A stretch of DNA of 64,000 nt, taken from Paracoccus aestuariivivens (GTDB lineage: Bacteria > Pseudomonadota > Alphaproteobacteria > Rhodobacterales > Rhodobacteraceae). The stretch covers positions 124,001-188,000 of the forward strand of contig NZ_WMIE01000005.1 in NCBI RefSeq assembly GCF_009711225.1, given 5' to 3'. The number at the start of each line of letters is the position of its first letter. Positions within the stretch are counted from its first letter, which is position 1. The notes beneath the pieces are model-generated. The model did no database searches and was not told where the DNA came from. It worked only from the letters and a program-made list of their open reading frames with translations. The position numbers were made by a program, and so were the translations under genes. Shown here piece after piece: positions 53,301-61,662 of the stretch.

Positions 53301-53987
53301 TTACTCTGCCGGGTCACGCCCCTCGCGTCCAGCGACTTCCCGCAGCCATTTCCGGTGATGCCGGAAGGCCCAGCCGCCGGTCACGCTGCCACGGGTCATG
53401 GCGCTGATCGTGCCCCGCGTCCAGATCGCCGCATAGACATGCATGATGAAGACGAGGATGATCGCGACCGCCGCGAGCGAGTGGACCAGAACCGCCCAAC
53501 GACGCACAGGGATGCTGACCAGATCGGGGAAATACTGCTCCCAGATCATCACGCCCGATCCGATCAGGACAAGGATCAGGATCGACATCCCCCAGAACAC
53601 GCCCTTTTGCCCGGCATTGTATTTGCCAAGCTCGGGCAGGCGTTCCTCATTCCCCTTCATCACGTCACCGATCTGAGAGACCCAGGTACGATCCTCGGGG
53701 CGGGGCAGGTTCAGCTTCCAAAGCTGCGCGAACAGCACGAAGAAGCTGAAGAACAATAGGATGCCCACAAAGGGATGCAGCCAGCGCGTGTTCTGTCCAC
53801 CGCCGAACAAGCCGGTCAGGAAGTAGAGCGAGGGGTGGAACAGCGCCAGCCCCGAGAGCAGCAGCACGATCAGGCTGAGCGCCGTGACCCAGTGATTGGC
53901 CCGGGTATAACCACGATAGCGGCTGACCCGGACCGGAGCCGTCGATTCGAGGTGGTCGCCCTTTTCCGAATAGAGAGGTTTGGTCAT
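53301..53987 (-). CDS. fdoI: Formate dehydrogenase gamma subunit (cytochrome b556)
   Basis: A 228-residue membrane cytochrome b subunit with four helices (about 33-50, 65-84, 127-145, 163-182). Candidate haem ligands: H in the first helix region (R-A-N-H-W-V-T-A), H in W-L-H-P-F-V-G, and H in S-L-A-A-V-A-I-I-L-V-F-I-M-H-V-Y. It passes electrons from the periplasmic FdoGH to quinone. The start overlaps fdoH by 4 bases. Confidence 0.93.
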   Translation of the reverse strand: MTKPLYSEKGDHLESTAPVRVSRYRGYTRANHWVTALSLIVLLLSGLALFHPSLYFLTGLFGGGQNTRWLHPFVGILLFFSFFVLFAQLWKLNLPRPEDRTWVSQIGDVMKGNEERLPELGKYNAGQKGVFWGMSILILVLIGSGVMIWEQYFPDLVSIPVRRWAVLVHSLAAVAIILVFIMHVYAAIWTRGTISAMTRGSVTGGWAFRHHRKWLREVAGREGRDPAE

Positions 53988-54976
53988 GACGCCTCCTCAC
54001 CTTTGACGGGGACGGTAGTTTCAACGAGGTGTTCGGCCTCGCGCTCTTCCTCGGCGCTGACACGGTTCGCGCGGGCGAAGAGCCCATGCAGGACCGAGCC
54101 GACCGCCGCCGCCCCGATGACGGCCAATCCAATCGTCTTGGTCACACCCTTCCAGCCGCGCACCACCGGAGAGATCTGCGGATTTGCAGGCAGGCCCGAA
54201 TAAAGCTCGGGCTGGTCGGCATGGTGCAGCACATAAAAGACATGCGTTCCGCCGACACCTTCGGGGTCGTAGATTCCGGCGTTTTCATAGCCGCGGGATT
54301 TCAGATCGGCCACGCGCATATTGGCGTGCTCGATCATGTCTTCCTTGGCGCCGAAGACGATGGCTTGGGTGGGGCAGGCTTTGGCGCAGGCCGGACCCTG
54401 TCCCACGGCAACGCGATCCGAACACAGCGTGCATTTGTAGCTCTTGTGATCGGTCTTGCTGACGCGCGGGACGTTGAAGGGGCAGCCGGTGACGCAATAG
54501 CCGCAGCCGATGCAGTTCTCGTGGATGAAATCCACGATGCCGTTGGAATATTGCACGATCGCGCCCGGGGCCGGGCAGGCTTTCAGGCAGCCCGGGTCTT
54601 CGCAATGCATGCAACCGTCCTTGCGGATCAGCCATTCGAACTCCCCTGTCTGGGGATTGTCGAATTCGCTGAAGCGCATCAAGGTGAACATGTCCGGCGT
54701 CAGGTCATGCGGGTTTTCGAACATGCCGACATTGTGCTCGATCTCGGGCACGGTGTCGTTCCACTCGGCGCAGGCCGATTGGCAGGCTTTGCAGCCGATA
54801 CATTTCGACACGTCGATGAGCTTGGCGACCGGGGTCAGTTGACGCTCGGGCTTGGGCAGATCGGGCATCGCCGAGGCGCGGACGACATCGCCCACGCCAA
54901 GGTTCGCCTTCATCGGCTGGATCGGCGGGTTTGACACCGCCGTCCGTGGGCTGTCGAGGTTCGGGTCCATGGTCAT
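53984..54976 (-). CDS. fdoH: Formate dehydrogenase beta (iron-sulfur) subunit
   Basis: A 330-residue protein with four ferredoxin-type [4Fe-4S] motifs: C-I-G-C-K-A-C-Q-S-A-C (about 57-67), C-M-H-C-E-D-P-G-C-L-K-A-C-P, C-I-G-C-G-Y-C-V-T-G-C-P-F, and C-T-L-C-S-D-R ... C-A-K-A-C-P. A C-terminal membrane helix (about 281-303) anchors it, as in FdnH/FdoH. It relays electrons from FdoG to the cytochrome b subunit. The ORF overlaps both neighbours by 4 bases. Confidence 0.95.
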   Translation of the reverse strand: MTMDPNLDSPRTAVSNPPIQPMKANLGVGDVVRASAMPDLPKPERQLTPVAKLIDVSKCIGCKACQSACAEWNDTVPEIEHNVGMFENPHDLTPDMFTLMRFSEFDNPQTGEFEWLIRKDGCMHCEDPGCLKACPAPGAIVQYSNGIVDFIHENCIGCGYCVTGCPFNVPRVSKTDHKSYKCTLCSDRVAVGQGPACAKACPTQAIVFGAKEDMIEHANMRVADLKSRGYENAGIYDPEGVGGTHVFYVLHHADQPELYSGLPANPQISPVVRGWKGVTKTIGLAVIGAAAVGSVLHGLFARANRVSAEEEREAEHLVETTVPVKGEEAS

Positions 54977-57900
54977 GACACGACCTCCCCTTGGGCCGGC
55001 TCAATGTTGACAAGGAACGCCTTGAATTCCGGCGTTTCCACGTTTGCGTCGCCGACAAAGGGCGTCAGGCTGTTCGGGCCGAAACCCTTGCGCGCCGCGC
55101 CCATGAAGCCCCAATGCAACGGGATGCCGATGACATGCACCAGCTTGTCGCCGCATTGCAGGGGCCGCAGCCGCTTGCTGACCAGCGCCTTGGCCGTGAC
55201 CGACCCACGCTTGGACCAGACCCGCACCGTGCCGCCCTTGGTGATGCCCTTTTCGGCGGCGAGTTCTTCGCTGATCTCGACGAAGAATTCGGGCTGAAGG
55301 GCCGAGTTGATTCGGTTGTGCTTGGTCCAGTAATGGAAATGCTCGGTCAGGCGATAGGAGGTTGCCACAAACGGGAACTCATCGCTGGTCGCGAATTGAT
55401 CCGCATCCTTGGCAAAGACCCGAGCCACCGGGTTGCCCCGCATTTCCGGATTGAAGACGTTGGCGATGGGGGACTCGAAGGGCTCCATATGCGTCGGGAA
55501 AGGCCCGTCGCGCATCATGCCCCGGGTAAAGAGCCGCGAAGAGCCCTCCGGGTTCATGATGAAGGGGCCGACCTCGTCGGGCTTCGCGGTAGGGGCGATA
55601 TCGGGCACGTCGTAGCCTGCCCATTTCTCGCCATTCCACTCGATCAGCTTGCGCGAGGGGTCCCAAGCCTTGCCCTGCATATCCGCCGAAGCCCGGTTGT
55701 ACAGAATCCGACGGTTCAGCGGCCAAGCAAAGCTCCAGTTCAGGAAGGCCCCGGTGTCGTCGGGATCGGAATTGTCCCGCCGCGCCATATTGTTGCCTTC
55801 CTCGTTCCACGAGCCGGAATAGATCCAGCAAGCAGACATGGTCGAGCCGTCGTCGCGCATCTGGCTGAAGTTCAAGAGTTGCTTGCCCTGTGCGGTCAGC
55901 AGCTTGGTCGTGTCCTTCAGATCATAGACATCGGCCAGCGCGCGCCCGTTCAACTCCTTGGCCAGTTCCTCGGCCGAGGGTTCGTTCTCGTCCTTATACT
56001 CCCATGTCAGGTTCAGGATCGGATCGGGGAAGGGTCCGCCCTCGTCCTGATACATCTTTTTCATGCGCAGGAAGATCTGCGCCATGATCCATGTATCGCG
56101 CTTGGCCTGACCCGGAGGCGTCGCCGCCGCCCAGTGCCATTGCATCCAGCGCCCCGAGTTCACCAGCGAGCCGTCATCTTCGGCAAAGCTGGTGGTGGGC
56201 AGCTCAAGCACCTCGGTCTGGATCGAGGCCGTGTCCACGTCATTATATTCGCCGTGGTTTTCCCAGAAATGGGCGGTCTCGGTTTCCAGCGGGTCCATGA
56301 CGACCAGCAGCTTCAGCTTGGACAGCGCCGAGGTGACCTTGCCCCGGTTGGGGAAGGACAGCAGCGGGTTGAAGCCTTGGCAGAAGTAGTTGGTGATCTT
56401 GCCTTCGTTCATCAGGTCGAACATGCGCAGGATGTCATAGGTCGGGACATCCAGCTTGGGCAGGTAGTGGAATGCCCAATCATTATCGGCCCGCGCGGCA
56501 TCGCCCCACATGGCCTTCATGAAGCTGACCATGAACTTGGGATAGTTCTGCCAATAGCTGGTCTGGCCCGGCCTGAGCGGCTTGAAGGACCGGCTGGACA
56601 TATAGGTGGTCCAGTCCTTTTCCTTCTCGGTCGGGATGTTCATGTAGCCCGGCAGCAGGTTCGACATCAGGCCGACATCGGTCAGGCCCTGAATGTTCGA
56701 ATGCCCGCGCAAGGCGTTCATCCCGCCACCTCGGACCCCGATATTGCCCAAGATCAGCTGCAACATCGCCATGCCGCGGATGTTCTGCGCGCCTTTGGAA
56801 TGCTGGGTCCAGCCAAGCGCGTACATCGAGGTCATGGTCTTATCGACCGCCGAGCATTCGCCGATCATCTCGGCCACCTTCAGGAACTTGTCCTTGGGCG
56901 TGCCGCAGACCTGCTCGACCAGCTCGGGCGTATAGCGCGAGACATGTTCTTTGAGCAGGTTCCAGACGCAGCGTGGGTTCTGCAAGGTCATGTCGACCTG
57001 CGCGAAACCGTCATCGCCGATGACGTAATCCCAGCTGGATTTGTCGTAGTCGCGCTTCTCGGGGTCATAGCCCGAGAACAGCCCGTCGCTCCAGCCGAAC
57101 TCGTCCTTCACGATGAAGGCGGCGTTGGTGAAGTTCTTGACGTATTCCCATTGAACCTTGTCGTTCTGGATCATCCAGTTGATCAGGCCCATCAGGAAGG
57201 CGATGTCCGAGCCGGGACGGATCGGGGCGTAGTAATCGGACACGGATGCGGTGCGCGTGAACCTTGGGTCCACAACGATCAGCTTGGCACCGCGATGTGC
57301 CTTGGCCTCGGTCACCCATTTGAAGCCGCAGGGATGGGCTTCAGCGGCGTTGCCGCCCATGACGACCACGAGGTCGGTATTCTTGATGTCGGTCCAGGAG
57401 TTGGTCATCGCTCCACGGCCAAATGTCGGGCCCAAACTGGACACCGTGGGGCCGTGTCAGACGCGCGCCTGGTTATCGAATCCGACGATCCCCATGGACC
57501 GGACCACTTTATAGGTCAGCCATGCGGTCTCATTAGTGGTGGCCGAAGCGGCCAGAAACCCGGTCGAGGTCCAACGGTTCACCGGAACCCCGGCTTCGTT
57601 GGTCTGGATCAGGTTGGCGTCGCGGTCGTCCTTGAGCGCGCGGGCGATCTTGTCGAGCGCCTCTTCCCAGCTGATCTCTTCCAGCTTGTCTGAACCCGGG
57701 CGGCGGATGCGCGGCTGGGTCAGGCGGGTGGCGGACAGGACCGTGTCCTTGAGCGCTGCGCCCTTGGGGCAAAGCGTGCCGCGGTTCGTCGGGTGGTCGG
57801 CGTCGCCTTCGATATGGACGACATGGGCTTCTTCGCCGGCTGCAACGTCACCCTTGGAATAGATCAGGATGCCGCAGGCGACCGAGCAGTAGGTACATGT

Positions 57901-58056
57901 GTTGCGGACTTCGGTTGTCGAGGCCAGTTTGAAGGCACGCACATGTGCCTGTTCCGCTGCCTCTGCCTCGCCGAAGCCCATGGCCCCAAGCGAAGTTGCC
58001 GCGACACCCGCACCCGCCAGCTTCAGAAAGCCGCGACGTGAGAGGTCGATGTTCAT
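54973..58056 (-). CDS. fdoG: Formate dehydrogenase alpha subunit, selenoprotein (in-frame UGA = Sec200)
   Basis: A 1027-residue molybdenum enzyme read through an internal TGA at 57459-57457. The Tat signal (LSRRGFLKLAGAGVAATSLGA) marks export. The [4Fe-4S] site is C-T-Y-C-S-V-A-C (about 53-60). Residue 200 is Sec in the motif A-R-V-U-H-G-P-T-V, where the active-site Mo ligand belongs. After it come F-G-R-G-A-M-T-N-S-W-T-D-I and the molybdopterin-binding domains. Relatives have the same context with Sec or Cys. The selA, selB and tRNA-Sec genes nearby support recoding rather than a broken gene. It oxidises formate to CO2 in the periplasm. Confidence 0.96.
57414..57459 (-). promoter_or_regulatory. 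UGA selenocysteine codon and bacterial SECIS hairpin of fdoG
   Basis: The TGA is at 57459-57457. Directly after it CACGGCC (57456-57450) pairs exactly with GGCCGTG (57420-57414). An inner helix, TCCA with TGGG-type pairing around GTT, is possible. The position right behind UGA and the size (about 43 bases) fit a bacterial SECIS read by SelB. Confidence 0.85.
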
Positions 58057-58197
58057 CGTGCCTCCTTTTTGCCTGTCAATTGGATAGGTAATGTCCAGAA
58101 TGACTCCGCAGGCGAAGCCATGTCAAGCGACGCAAGGTCGCAGCAAATGGCATTTTCCCAAGGAAAACAGTTGGTTTATGCTGCACCGCAGCACAGA

Positions 58198-59274
58198 TCA
58201 GACCTCGACGGCGACCGCACCGATCGGATGCGAGCAGCAAGCCAGAATATAGCCCGCCGCAATATCCTCATCGCTGATCCCGCCATTATGGACCATATGG
58301 ACCTCGCCCGAGGTCTTGCGGATCTTGCAGGTGCCGCACAAGCCGAAGGTGCAGCCCGAGGGGATGTTCAGCCCATTCGCCTTGGCCACGCCCAGCACGG
58401 TGTCGGTCTGGATGCAGGTCGCCGTAACCCCAGAAAGCGCAAAGCTGATCCGGGACTCGCTGGCCTCATCGGGGACGAGATCGTCCAGCACCGGGGCCTC
58501 GGATTCGTTGCGCACAGGCGCGCCAAAGCTTTCCTGATGATAGCGGTCCATGTCATAGCCAAGCGCCACCAGCATGTCGCGCACCGCTTGCATGAACGGC
58601 TCGGGGCCGCAGCAGAACACCTCACGCTCTAGATAATCCGGCGCCATGAGGCCCAGCATAATCTGGCTCAGGCGACCGCGATAACCGTGCCAGCTTCGGA
58701 AGGGATCACCCTCTTCGACGCTGAAACGCAGTTGCAGGCCCGGCACGCGATCCGCCATCTGCTCAAGGCGCTGACGGAAGATGATGTCGCTGGGCGATCT
58801 GGCGGCATGGACGAAAACGATGTCCGGCATCTCGCCCGAATCCCAGGCCCATGTCGTCATCGACATCATCGGAGTAATGCCCGATCCCGCCGAGATGAAC
58901 AGGTATTTCGGAGCCTCGTGCCGCACAAAGCTGAAGATACCGGCTGGCCCGAAGGTCTTGATCCGCATCCCCGGTCGCAGATGATCCAGCATCCAACGAC
59001 CACCAACGCTATCGAACTGCGCCTTCACCGTGACCGAGATCGACAATGGCCGCGACGGGCTGGAGCTGATCGTGTAGGTGCGCTGCACGTTTCCAGCCGG
59101 AACCGGCAGGTCCAATGTGATGAACTGACCGGGCTGATAGTCGAAATAGGCTCCGGATGGCGCGCGGAACGTGAAGGTCGCCGTGTCGGTCGTCTCGGGG
59201 ACGATCATCACGCATTCCAACGACTCGGTATCGCGCCAAGGCTTGTCACCGAAGGCTTTCACCAGAACCGCCAT
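58198..59274 (-). CDS. gbcB: Glycine betaine monooxygenase reductase subunit (GbcB-like)
   Basis: A 358-residue FNR-type reductase with a C-terminal plant-type ferredoxin. FAD site: R-T-Y-T-I-S-S-S-P (about 66-74). NAD site: F-I-S-A-G-S-G-I-T-P-M-M (about 126-137) and V-F-C-C-G-P-E-P-F-M (about 215-224). The [2Fe-2S] cysteines lie in S-G-C-T-F-G-L-C-G-T-C-K plus a distal C-C-S (about 310-350). It supplies electrons to the oxygenase encoded upstream, with TAATG overlap (one base). The alternative is another quaternary-amine demethylase reductase. Confidence 0.86.
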   Translation of the reverse strand: MAVLVKAFGDKPWRDTESLECVMIVPETTDTATFTFRAPSGAYFDYQPGQFITLDLPVPAGNVQRTYTISSSPSRPLSISVTVKAQFDSVGGRWMLDHLRPGMRIKTFGPAGIFSFVRHEAPKYLFISAGSGITPMMSMTTWAWDSGEMPDIVFVHAARSPSDIIFRQRLEQMADRVPGLQLRFSVEEGDPFRSWHGYRGRLSQIMLGLMAPDYLEREVFCCGPEPFMQAVRDMLVALGYDMDRYHQESFGAPVRNESEAPVLDDLVPDEASESRISFALSGVTATCIQTDTVLGVAKANGLNIPSGCTFGLCGTCKIRKTSGEVHMVHNGGISDEDIAAGYILACCSHPIGAVAVEV

Positions 59275-60512
59275 TATTCGGCCGCCATCGCGGGCGGGGG
59301 CGTCAGACGCTCGACCATCGTGCCGCTATACCAGTCGATGAACTGCACCACGCCTTCTTCCTGTATCATCGAATATGGCCCTGGCTCGTAGGCGGGTGAA
59401 AGGATGCCTTTCTGGTTCTCTTCGACGACCAACCGGTCCTCATCATTGGTGTTCAGCCAGACGCGGGTCAGATCCTCGATGTTGTAGTCGACACCCTCGA
59501 CCGCGTCCTTGTGGACGAGCCAGTTCGTCGTGACCTGAGTCTCGGTCGGACTGATCGGCAGGATGCGGAAGACGATCGCATGATCGCCCAGAAAGTGGTT
59601 CCAGCTGTTGGGGTAGTGGAAGAACAACAGGCTGCCCGCATCGTTGAACGGCATTTGCCCCATGCGTTTAGAAACGGCTGCCTTGGTGCTCATCGTGTAG
59701 CTTTCGGCGTTGTTGAGCAGCGGGATGCGCGCCAGACGCCATTGCATACGCGGATGGTTGACGAAGCGTGAAGGCAACCCCGCCTCTTCGCAACGCTTCC
59801 AATGGGCCAGAATGTCAGGGCTGGCGCTATCCGGTCCCTCCATCGCGGTCATGTTCGGGTTGTCCGAATAAGTCCGGCACAACGAGGGGTGGCTGCCGCC
59901 GCAATGGTAACACTCGCGGTTGTTCTCGATCACCAGCTTCCAATTGCCATTCTCGATGATGGTCGAACTGAAAGCGACCTTGCTGTCTGCGAGCCCGCTG
60001 GGCGCCAGATAAGCGCCAAGCTGCTTGGCAAGATCGGCGATTGCCGGCGGGATCTGCGCAAGACAGATGAAGACCATCCCGCTCATGTCAATGCAATGCA
60101 CGGGCTTCAATCCGTATTTGGACGGGTCGAAATCATCCCCCATATCGCGCGCATAAAGCAGCTTGCCATCGAGTTCGTAGGTCCACTGGTGATAGGGACA
60201 GACCAGCTTGGTGGTCGTGCCGTTTGCCTTCGAGCATAGACGCTGGCCACGATGGCGGCAGACGTTGTGAAAAGCCCGTACCCTGCCATCTGCGCCACGC
60301 ACGACGACAACGGGATAGGCGCCGATCTGCATCGTCGCGTAATTTCCGGTCTTAGGGATCTCGCAGGCCGGAATCGCGAACAGCCATTCCTTGTACCAAA
60401 TGTGTTCAAGATCCGACTGGAAGACACCGTCATCACAATAGAGATCCCGGGTCAGGGCATGGTTCTTCTGCCTATTGGCAAGCTGCGTCAGGATTTCAGA
60501 GTGAGTCAGCAT
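59274..60512 (-). CDS. gbcA: Glycine betaine monooxygenase oxygenase subunit (GbcA-like Rieske protein)
   Basis: A 412-residue ring-hydroxylating-type oxygenase. The Rieske centre is C-R-H-R-G-Q-R-L (about 85-92) and C-P-Y-H-Q-W-T-Y (about 104-111). The non-haem iron site is E-N-N-R-E-C-Y-H-C-G-G-S-H-P (about 196-209) with a later Asp. This fits GbcA/BmoA, which demethylates glycine betaine to dimethylglycine and formaldehyde; carnitine or stachydrine demethylases are alternatives. First gene after the origin on the left side, transcribed away from it. fdoG lies further along the strand. Confidence 0.87.
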   Translation of the reverse strand: MLTHSEILTQLANRQKNHALTRDLYCDDGVFQSDLEHIWYKEWLFAIPACEIPKTGNYATMQIGAYPVVVVRGADGRVRAFHNVCRHRGQRLCSKANGTTTKLVCPYHQWTYELDGKLLYARDMGDDFDPSKYGLKPVHCIDMSGMVFICLAQIPPAIADLAKQLGAYLAPSGLADSKVAFSSTIIENGNWKLVIENNRECYHCGGSHPSLCRTYSDNPNMTAMEGPDSASPDILAHWKRCEEAGLPSRFVNHPRMQWRLARIPLLNNAESYTMSTKAAVSKRMGQMPFNDAGSLLFFHYPNSWNHFLGDHAIVFRILPISPTETQVTTNWLVHKDAVEGVDYNIEDLTRVWLNTNDEDRLVVEENQKGILSPAYEPGPYSMIQEEGVVQFIDWYSGTMVERLTPPPAMAAE

Positions 60513-60882
60513 GGCGGTGTTCCGGTGGCTATCGTGGGAGGCGTCCTACGAAAATCATTGCACCGGACAATCCCGACGCAGCGCGCCAAATACGACACTC
60601 GGATGGCGGAATCTGACATTTCCACGGTGTCGAAGATTCTGGGCTTACGCTGCAATCCAGATGCCAAAAATCGACGATTTTCCCGCCAAAATCGATTCTG
60701 TGACTAAGACTGTGGAGGAATCGGGGCCGACTCACGAGGGCGAATCTGTGGGAATCAGATTCCGAGGTTAGATGCTGTGGATCACCAACGAGAACGCGAC
60801 CGGAACGAGGCCGACTTCTCCACATGTAGACATTAAATTGACAGTTATTCACAACCTGTGGACCGGTAGACTTTTCACAAAG

Positions 60883-60891
60883 TTATCCACA
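60883..60891 (+). promoter_or_regulatory. DnaA box (perfect)
   Basis: TTATCCACA, an exact match to the DnaA consensus, at the left edge of the A+T-rich block. TTATTCACA lies 38 bases before it in the same orientation. Confidence 0.85.
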
Positions 60892-60900
60892 AGTCTTTGC

Positions 60901-60960
60901 TAAATATATATTTGATTTTATTAGAATATTTTTAATGGATTCGATCGAGATGATTATTTT
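60901..60960. other. A+T-rich putative DNA unwinding element
   Basis: Only 10 of 60 bases are G or C, in a genome that is otherwise G+C-rich. The block sits between two perfect DnaA boxes (60883 and 61010), which is the arrangement expected of a duplex-unwinding element. Confidence 0.75.
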
Positions 60961-61009
60961 ACACAGTTGCAGGATCTGTGGATTCTCTTCGTGGAACAGC
61001 CATATCCGG

Positions 61010-61018
61010 TTATCCACA
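61010..61018 (+). promoter_or_regulatory. DnaA box (perfect)
   Basis: TTATCCACA, exact consensus, right of the A+T-rich block and 77 bases before the hemJ start. The two perfect boxes are in the same orientation. Confidence 0.85.
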
Positions 61019-61094
61019 GCCTCTATTACATCATCATCTTTCCTTTATCTTTTCATTCATTTGATAGAGGAGGGGACTAATTCGGAGGGTGCTA

Positions 61095-61544
61095 ATGCTT
61101 GATCTGTTCGCCTCGTCTTATCCATTCGTAAAGGCACTGCATGTCATGGCAGTTCTGTCATGGATGGCAGGACTGTTTTATTTGCCAAGATTGTTCGTCT
61201 ACCATGCTGAACGAGGTCAGAACGCCGACACCGAGCCCGCCCGCTCGCTGATGATCATGGAAGAAAAACTGCTGCGCCTGATCATGAACCCTGCAATGTT
61301 CGTGACTTGGATTGCGGGTCTTGTTCTTACGCTCACTCCGGGAATCGTCGATTGGTCAATGGTTTGGCCTTGGAGCAAGGCAGCTTCGGTAATTGCTATG
61401 ACGTGGTTCCACATGTGGCTGGCCGGGCAACGTCGCCAGTTGGCGAAGGGCAAGGCATTGAGTGGTCGGCGCTATCGCATGATGAACGAGCTTCCGACGA
61501 TTCTGATGGTGGTTATTGTTCTATCGGTGATCGTGAAGTTCTGA
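61095..61544 (+). CDS. hemJ: Protoporphyrinogen IX oxidase HemJ
   Basis: A 149-residue inner-membrane protein with four helices that oxidises protoporphyrinogen IX in many proteobacteria lacking HemG/HemY. The family pattern is in A-L-H-V-M-A-V-L-S-W-M-A-G-L-F-Y-L-P-R-L-F-V-Y-H (about 15-38), with conserved histidines at both ends. K-L-L-R-L-I-M-N-P and R-Y-R-M-M-N-E-L-P-T follow. ATG at 61095 is chosen for GGAGGG six bases upstream. It is next to the putative origin; rho follows. Confidence 0.92.
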   Translation: MLDLFASSYPFVKALHVMAVLSWMAGLFYLPRLFVYHAERGQNADTEPARSLMIMEEKLLRLIMNPAMFVTWIAGLVLTLTPGIVDWSMVWPWSKAASVIAMTWFHMWLAGQRRQLAKGKALSGRRYRMMNELPTILMVVIVLSVIVKF

Positions 61545-61662
61545 GAATTGACTCGGGCAGGGAATCTACCTATCTCAGGCCTTGCTGCCGTCCGGCAGAA
61601 TCTTTCCATTACAGTTTCCAGTGCGGCGCGGTTCGGGCTTCCGACGTGTCTATAGGCCCGAA

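Larger units (their letters stand above)
60513..61094. other. Probable chromosomal replication origin (oriC)
   Basis: A 582-base intergenic region. It contains two perfect DnaA boxes TTATCCACA (60883, 61010) and near-perfect ones TTATTCACA (60845), TTCTCCACA (60816) and TGTGGATCA (60776, reverse). An A+T-rich block (60901-60960, 10 G/C of 60) lies between the two perfect boxes. Ten GANTC sites occur at 60609-60985. The flanking genes gbcA (leftward) and hemJ-rho-mnmE (rightward) diverge from it. In alphaproteobacteria the origin commonly lies near the rho/hem/mnmE genes. It also holds the promoters of gbcA and hemJ. Confidence 0.85.

Noticed and set aside
57457..57459. The TGA in fdoG read as a nonsense mutation or two separate genes
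   Set aside because: The residues on both sides match the family around the active-site Sec, the frame is kept, a SECIS-like hairpin follows directly, and selA, selB and tRNA-Sec are adjacent.
54991..57693. 900-codon open frame on the plus strand opposite fdoG
   Set aside because: It is the mirror of a G+C-rich coding gene; its product is His/Arg/Gly-rich with no domain, while the minus strand gives a clear formate dehydrogenase.
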